Below are positions 57,284-64,000 of a DNA stretch of 64,000 bases, piece after piece (position 1 is the first letter of the stretch; each line of letters starts with the position of its first letter). Source of the DNA: Metallyticus violacea. Taxonomy: Eukaryota; Arthropoda; Insecta; Mantodea; Metallyticidae. The notes under the pieces were generated by a model that was given only the letters and a program-made list of their open reading frames with translations, was not told the origin of the DNA and searched no databases. The translations under genes were made by a program, and so were the position numbers. The stretch covers positions 71,711,501-71,775,500 of the forward strand of contig CM060833.1 in the NCBI GenBank assembly GCA_030762175.1, given 5' to 3'.

Positions 57284-57470
57284 GAGGCGATAAATGAATG
57301 AGCCCGGAGCCCGTAATGCTTAAAGTTACCTGGCGTTCACCTGTGAGAGCAAGGAAAGATTCTGGAAGAAAACTTACCAGACAAGTGACCTTACGGGATT
57401 CGAACCCGGGACCTCTGGTTTTGTAGGCTTATATGCTGGTCATAGGACCATGCAGGCGGTTCAGGAACTC
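57284..57470 (-). mobile_element. SINE-like element, third family (C)
   Basis: The minus strand has a tRNA-like head at about 57393-57462 with B box GGGTTCGAATCCC (about 57397-57410) and A-box-like GCATGGTCCTATG (about 57440-57455). A body of about 110 bp follows, containing GGTAAGTTTTCTTCCAGAAT and GTGAACGCCAGGTAAC, ending near GGGCTCATTCATT. It is unlike families A and B, with one copy only. Target duplications could not be read. Confidence 0.65.
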
Positions 57471-57715
57471 CTGCTAAGCTTCCAGGTCGTTGGTGCATGC
57501 ATGTCCATAAAGATATACTTCCTTATCTCGCGACGAGCAAATCCAGCGATTTCCTAGAGATATTTGAGTGATGGAGAATTAGTACCGAGTCAACGGGAAG
57601 TGTACAGGGTGCAGACAATGCTGTGCCTCAAGAGAAATGTTCCAGGTCTAAAACGCATATAAAAAGTCCATAAAAAGTCCTTTCTCCATATTAGTAGATG
57701 GCGTCAACTAAGCAG

Positions 57716-57732
57716 TCTCTCTCTCTCTCTCC

Positions 57733-57799
<67 letters not shown>
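57716..57799. repeat. Palindromic compound microsatellite (CT)n(AT)n(AG)n
   Basis: CT array (one CC interruption), then about 11 AT units, then about 15 AG units. The CT and AG arms are complementary, so the whole 84 bp can fold into one long hairpin. Confidence 0.96.
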
Positions 57800-57802
<3 letters not shown>

Positions 57803-60800
57803 AAACACATTTTAGACCTTTGAAACATATTAAAGAAAAGGAGAGGGGGTTGTACACTTTTTATGGTCTTATAATTCAAATATGAAATGATTACCATAAG
57901 GCACATAGAAAGATGCAATAAAGCACAGTTTTTGATTTGTTTTGTTTTTTTGTTCTCTTCCTTTTCTTCCTTAAGTGCATCGTTTCACCACAATTTAGCC
58001 TTTTTGTTTTTAAATGATCGTAGTTTGAAGTTATGACAATATCGGGTTGAATGAGTTTGAAGAAAGGCGCTGCCTGACAGATCTGATGCTCGCTCTGTGG
58101 AAATTGAGTGCTTGAACGTTTTAAACTGCAGTTCGACACACGGTGGTTGAACGTTCGGTTACAATTTTCACTATCACTTTTACACTAACTAACACACACA
58201 ATCATGACAACGTTCACTGAAAGCTTAAATGCATTTTTTTTATTTTTATTCAACTAAATTATTGAATAAAATGTATCTATTTTTATTTCGTTTTATTTAA
58301 TGGATACTTAAAAGTATAAATGTTTCATTTTCTTACATTGAAAATTCAAATAAGATGTGTTGAATCTATTTGCTGTTTACTTTATCTGCGTATACTTAAA
58401 TGTTTATGTGCAATTTTTTTTCTTTCATTCTTTCAATCAAAACTGAAAGAAATGTGTGTTTTGTTTTTAATTACTCTCGTTAGACGTTTAAACTTTCACT
58501 GCATATACGAAAAATAGCTATCTTAGGAAGCACGTAGCTGTAGTAAATATAAATATCATTCTAGTAATGTAATTGGTGCAATGTAATCGCGATCGCTTTC
58601 CCACACTCGCAACAAAACGGTACTGGGGGGCAGCAGTCACATTTCCTCTCCACTACGAACCTCCTCTTTAACTCATCTGCACATTAGCATCATTCCAGTA
58701 GCTACAAGAGGAAGGGCAGCCGCCAAACGTCTCTTTTTTGTAAGTATCTGAAAGATTGGAGATAAGTGTTGATAATATTTTTCATTTTTTTCATCGAACT
58801 TTCTTCTTGGTTCAAAGGATGACAACTTTACCCTTTTCACCCGTTCTGTATACATATTTGACACTTTATGAAAATGTAAATCTACTTTGTAACTTAATTA
58901 GCGTAGTTTCATAACTATAATTTACATATGAATTAAAAACGTGTTAGCAATAAAACCGCATGTGTCTGACCCCAATTAAGCAACATTTTTTAATTCAGCA
59001 TGCAGTAAGTACAGAAGAGCTTCTGTAAGTATGTTGATCTCAAAAGTGACGCCTACCAGTGTAATATAAGCGTGTTTTGTTATCTCTAACGATATTATAG
59101 ATCCTGAAATTTTACTCCTATTGAACTTTTACCGCATAAATTACTGCTAGTCAACAATGGTCAATGAGAAAATGTACAATCCAATGGGATATTGCTTGGT
59201 AAACTGTAAAGGTTTGTGAAGCATTATTTTAGAGTCTTCATTATCTTCAAAAAAGGTGAGAAACTGGTCTTCTAGAAGTTTTCTTTCCATTTAAAATCAC
59301 GACATGGATTTCGTAATTGAAGTAAAAGGGGAGATTCTCAAAAAATATGCACAAAAATTGCTTATCTCTGTTTTGGGTAAAACATTTTTTGAAAGCGTTA
59401 GAAAGAACATTCCAAAACATGCTAAATAAGTACTTGTCTTACTGGACACCTAATTATGACAACAATAGTGAACATAATTTACCCGCTATATGTAATCATA
59501 ACTTCTGCAAACAACACGTTAGCTAAAACTTTTCATACAACACTCAGAGATGAGCAACCCTAAAGTTATGAACTATTTTGTCCCATTTTTTGAAGAAGGT
59601 ATTGATTTTTAAGAACCTTTATCTACCATTTTCTCTTTTCTTACCGTTATCTTTGCGATAGAGCATATACGCATTGCACGTTTTGGCATTTGACACGTGA
59701 ATGTTAATTAAAAGGCGTAGTATAATAAGTATAACAGTTCCAGTGGCACTGGGATTTATAACACAGTTGTTAAAGAGTAAGACGGGTTACAGAAAGAAAG
59801 GCATATGCGTAATGCTGATTTGATCACATGAAAAATGAATAAACGAGAATATAAATTATTTTTAGCGGCTGACAGCTAATTAGCAAGCAGCTGTGGATTG
59901 TGTAGCAGAATTCTTGGAAGAAATGCTTAATTATGATGGTAAACTAGCCTTCGTTCCTCTATAACAATATCAATATGTGTGTATTAGAATAGGTTACAGT
60001 GTTTTAATAAGTAGAGCTTTCTTTTGTTTACATGTGAAATTGTGTACCTATAGGCAGTCAGCTTGTAGAAACAGTTCAGCTATAAACACGATTACTTTCA
60101 CTTAACTGCCTTTACTTAAACCGCTTTTTTATATTTTATGTTGAATATCACGTCAGTTAACTAATTAATGAATAACATGACTTCTTATTTGGTAAAAAAA
60201 TAACTTTATTACACTTAGTGTAAATATCTGATGTTTTTCTAAAAATATCCAGAACGGACTAAATTCTCCTTTAAGAAGTAGTGCTGACAGATATCTTAAT
60301 GCTGTGCTACTGTATGACTGAAACTTTTAGGAATTATAATAGTTGGTTTTAACTTTTTATTCACAAAATTTAATGCTCTAATTGCTTATATTTTACACGA
60401 AATCAGCGTCTCTTGTGAGTTTAGCTAGAACCGATTCAGTATATTGTATTCATTATTCGGCATATTCTATTCAGTGATCTTAGCTGCACATTCCCCTTTC
60501 TGTACTGTCTGAAAAACTTGACAATTCACATAAAATTTATTAAAAACTGTTAAAACATAAGATCAGTATCTTGTTTTAACTCACTGCAGAACTTTCCTAA
60601 GATGATGCTATTCAATATAAATAAAATAATTGCGAAAATATTCTTTAGTTTTTGAAAATAAAACAAAATTAGACCATATTCTCTGAGATATGCTCAGTAC
60701 ATGCGAATAGTGAATCATAAAATAAATTTTAACTAGCTGATTGCGTTACAAACTTCTGGAGATTTTTATATAACTAAATGCATAGGTTGCTCATTATTTT

Positions 60801-61237
60801 GGGAAGAAAAAGTAGATGAAATTTGGATCTAATTAATTTGTGTTAATGTGTCAATGCCATTAATTTAACATCTTGAAACAAGTAAATATTATTGTAAAAT
60901 GTCATTCCTTTATGTATGTATGCATGCATGTACGTATATAAAATGTTAAGGCACCAAACATGAGGTTACAGGTAAAAAAGGGACTCGTTGATTTTTATTT
61001 ATTAATTTGTTGAAAAATGACATTCGTAACACTATATGTTAATTTTGAGCGGTACTTGAAGATAGGCTGTTCGTATTGTAAAGTGAAGAGTTTTTTTCAA
61101 AGAAGCTGATTAAAGAAGTCACACAGGGAAAGAAGAGGCTCATTACGTTCTGCCTTCCGGTTCATAAGCATCACTTGAGTAACACTAGAGTGAAGTGTGA
61201 ATTTATGTTTCCTCACGATAGGAAATGGTTTATTATA
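57800..61237. other. Unassigned region
   Basis: About 3.4 kb of AT-rich DNA with no recognised gene, transposon or SINE. Frames do not exceed 82 codons (57891-58139, Lys-rich on the minus strand). Confidence 0.45.
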
Positions 61238-61268
61238 ATTATTATTATTATTATTATTATTATTATTT
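61238..61268. repeat. (ATT)n microsatellite
   Basis: About ten trinucleotide units. Confidence 0.9.
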
Positions 61269-61333
61269 AACACCAAGGTAACACAAACAAGCTTTTTCGA
61301 GTGTTAACATATTTCATTACTAGCGATGTGTTC

Positions 61334-61433
61334 AATTCATGGCGTAAAATTTTGCTCAGAGGCCTCTTCTTCTAAGCTTGAGATTCTTTTACGTGCCGTA
61401 AATCTAAGACACGAAATTCACGCTTTAGGAAGT
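61334..61433 (-). mobile_element. SINE family B internal fragment
   Basis: About 100 bp of SINE B body in minus orientation: TTTTGCTCAGAGGCCTCTTC, CTTGAGATTCTTTTACGTGC, CCGTAAATCTAAGACACG. Both the head and the tail are missing, and several substitutions mark it as old. Confidence 0.8.
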
Positions 61434-62684
61434 ATAAGGGACCATGTATTATTTCACAAAATTCAACTGCATACTCATATGAACATAATAATATATGTTT
61501 AAAAATGGGTGACATTTAAATAAGATTATTATATAAATCTATTCTACTTAAGCTGGGTTCATGGAATAATAAAAATACATAAATACAATGTGCCGCTTCT
61601 TTCCACTTTACTGATTCTAACATAGGACAAGAAGCTTAGGCTCTGCTGGCAGGCAAGGATGAGGAGCAGGTTGGCAAGTTTCTAGCGGTCTGAAACGGCA
61701 GGAAGTTATTGAGAGGGGAGAGGAAATTGATCTAAATACATATGTAGATATGCTATTGTATTCAGTTATCCTATTTATTTTGGGGGCGAGTTCTTGAAGT
61801 TTTATAGTATGTTAATACTGGATTATTCTTCTTTTAATCACTTTAATTACTGTAGCTTATAATTATTTACTAATTTATTTAAGAAATATGCTTTTTATTA
61901 TGAAAGATTTGGATTCACGCGAATCCAAAGATATTTTTAAAGATATTATCATGTATACTATTTTGAATAAATACATTCATTCACAAAAGTATGTAGTAAT
62001 GATGTATATAGCCTTCTTATATCTGTATTATTATTTATACGCAGTTATAAAAATACCTAAAATTTTACTATTAAACTTACAAGATTTTTAAAACAAGTAA
62101 CATTAAAGTGTTCAACATCAGTCTGACTTCTTTATTCATAATGCGTGTTTTCCTTCAGATTTACGGAAATTTGTGATTTAAACATGAAAAAGCACAAATT
62201 AAAATAAACACCGCCGATACCTACATTTTTGCCAATTAGTAGCAAGTTTTCTGTCTTCTAGACAAAAATTGTGGCTTCTAGAGGGGGTGAAATCTCTAAA
62301 TGTCAATTCAATTTTTTCTTAGTTGTTAAAGGTATTAATCATTAGGAAATTATTTGGATTAGTGAAAGGTTCGATGAATTTAAATATTGTAGTCTAGTAT
62401 AATGAGCTTCTAGAATGTATTTTGCGGCATGGGTGGCCGGGCATTATCGGAAAAGAATAGGTTCTTTTCTATTGAACTGACTGTCTTTTTCTTTCAACGT
62501 ATGAATTTTTTGTCCATTTCTTGCCAATTCCTTGCAATTCTTTCGCTACTATGCAGAAAACTGTAGTTCATTAAACCAGCAGTTGATCACCATACTGTCG
62601 CCATAATCTTCCTCTGGTTAATTTTCGCTTTGCGAACCGAGTGCTTCATCGCGATTTAGTCGTTGTGCCGATCGTTTGCGGTTA
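61434..62684. other. Unassigned region
   Basis: About 1.25 kb with no recognised feature. Confidence 0.4.
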
Positions 62685-63188
62685 TCACAGAGAATCCACA
62701 GGACATATTATGATCCATAAAGGGATAATGTCATATTTTACAGTTGACATTAGTAATATATGAAACAGCCACTCGTATGCCATCTGCCTAATTCTGACTC
62801 CTTTACTGTGAAAAGTGAAGCTTAAAAGAGTGTTGGTGGAAATAAAGAAAGCACCGCAACTGAGAGCTATAAACATCGTGAAACAAAGCAATATTCTCAA
62901 GTAGCGAAGCCGAACTAACCCCTGACTTATTTCAATCAATGGACAGATTTTCAGATTTTTTTGCCACATTATTGATCCGCCTACTATTTTCCTGTATTCA
63001 AGATGCCTTACAGGGATATAACCTTTCAACAGCAGGTCGGCCAGGTTGGATCTGTTTTCAATTAGCCACACTAATCCGACCACTAATGGTAGTTGCACCA
63101 TTTTGGCATAGGGATGGATATTTGTGGCTACATGCAAAGAGAACGTATGATAAATTGTTGAGCAAATGAATTGACATACATTCCCCAT
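62685..63188 (-). other. Unidentified 167-codon open frame, putative membrane protein exon
   Basis: Longest non-repetitive open frame in the window, starting MGNVCQFICSTIYHTFSLHV. Three hydrophobic stretches are visible: residues about 33-44 (PLVVGLVWLI), 97-118 (LRILLCFTMFIALSCGAFFI) and 141-165 (LFHILLMS...IIPLWIIICPV), with basic or polar loops such as LVRLRYLR. The pattern ENRSNLADLL before a loop and LRYLR before a membrane helix is loosely like insect chemoreceptor exons, but I cannot confirm it. A TATAG acceptor-like site lies about 14 bases upstream of the ATG on the minus strand and would keep the frame. It may be an exon of a larger gene, a pseudogene or chance. Confidence 0.35.
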
Positions 63189-64000
63189 ATTTTTTTCGCT
63201 CCTATATTTGTAAACGATGGTAAATTATGTTCTTAATACGTTCCCAGAGTTTCTTATCACAGAATACCTACACAGTACAGTTTACCGTACTCTTTTAATA
63301 CAAACAGTGAACTGGCAAGTGTTATTAAAGCACTACCGTTCTCAGAGCTGTTAACGCTACTATTCAAAAGTAAGCAAATAAGAGATTGCAAATAAGCATC
63401 TCAGTATTATATATAATGTGTAAGTTTTATGAAAATAAATTATAATAACAAAGATCTAATTCTACCTGTTTAGTTCTAATACTTGAAGGTAAAAGCTAAT
63501 CAAAGCGTTTTGACGGGAAAAAGAAAAAGAAAAGAACACTGGGCGTTCCATTTTAATACTGTTACTTTTGATAACATAAACAACAGAGAGGGAGAGAGAG
63601 AGAGAAATATCACAGTGACGCACCTTTTTAAACAAATTCTTATTGATTTTTTAAATTTTTTATGGTAGCAAAATTATCGATGACTCTTTGTTAAAGTCTG
63701 GAATATTCAGGTAGTAGTCTGTTTGTAAGAAAAGCATTGCATACTTCTTATGTGTTGAATTTACAGTTTGACTCAATATTTGAAACAGTTTTTAATTTTA
63801 AATTAAAGCAAAGAAAAAGCCTTAAAATGTAAGCTTTGTAAAGTGTTCACTTTCTTTATATTGAATTAAAAAGAAACGAAATATAGCAATTACTTTATGC
63901 ACTCACACAAAACTTCACTATGTTACTTCTAATTTAATAATGAGATACTGAAAATAGTACAAGTTTTCCCATATTTAATACATATGACTATGTTGGTATT
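63189..64000. other. Unassigned region
   Basis: No feature recognised. A short GA array at 63589-63604. CGAAATATAGCAATTA at 63877-63892 echoes the repeat family at 25591-25722 and 45100. Confidence 0.4.

Overview
This is an AT-rich eukaryotic window, most likely from an arthropod genome and probably an insect. The evidence is the low GC content, abundant microsatellites, tRNA-derived SINEs, decayed non-LTR retrotransposons, and several Tc1/mariner-like transposase remnants of kinds common in insects and arachnids. The species cannot be named from the sequence alone. I found no complete host gene, no genuine tRNA or rRNA gene, no CRISPR array and no operon. The longest open frames (167 codons at 62685-63188 and about 105-114 codons elsewhere) are either unassigned or fall inside transposon debris. 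The window reads as intergenic or long-intron DNA built up by repeated transposition.

Layout. 540-1835: broken DDE transposase (-). 2162-2840: one SINE family inserted inside another, followed by a 100-bp repeat (F). 6180-6547: purine-rich tract between 32-bp direct repeats. 7028-7328: SINE A with target-site duplications. 8131-8226: second copy of repeat F. 8858-9079 and 9560-12370: two unrelated LINE fragments. 12944-13120: repeat E. 16850-17755: Tc1-like remnant. 19022-19794: a truncated SINE B and two truncated SINE A copies. 22150-23150: GC-richer island of unknown meaning. 24309-24614: SINE B. 25591-25722: near-perfect palindrome. 26764-28990: repeat E, LINE RNase H fragment, transposase fragment, repeat E. 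31780-32240: HTH transposase fragment. 33085-34275: mariner remnant (-) split by a SINE A. 35201-35479 and 40847-42948: four more SINE A copies. 49387-49697 and 53507-53872: SINE B copies. 50581-50870: tandem duplication of a 145-bp unit. 54102-54947: internally deleted Tc1-like element with terminal inverted repeats. 55245-55770: LINE ORF1 remnant. 57284-57470: a third SINE type.

Two SINE families dominate. Family A (nine copies) has a class II (Ser/Leu-like) tRNA head with a body ending near a GGCGTTAAAC motif. Family B (six copies) has a different tRNA-like head with a perfectly paired 7-bp acceptor stem and an A/T-rich AAATAAATCAA-type tail. Target-site duplications of 6-13 bp can be read for at least eight of them. 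These copies support insertion by target-primed reverse transcription, and they give a relative age order: mariner is older than the SINE A inside it, and one SINE A is older than the SINE B inside it. All protein-coding elements are broken by stops, frameshifts or deletions, so no autonomous element in the window looks active. I saw no novel functional system. The most informative items are the nested insertions, the catalytic-core deletion derivative, the long palindrome with a diverged relative 20 kb away, and an unidentified open frame with hydrophobic segments near the right edge.
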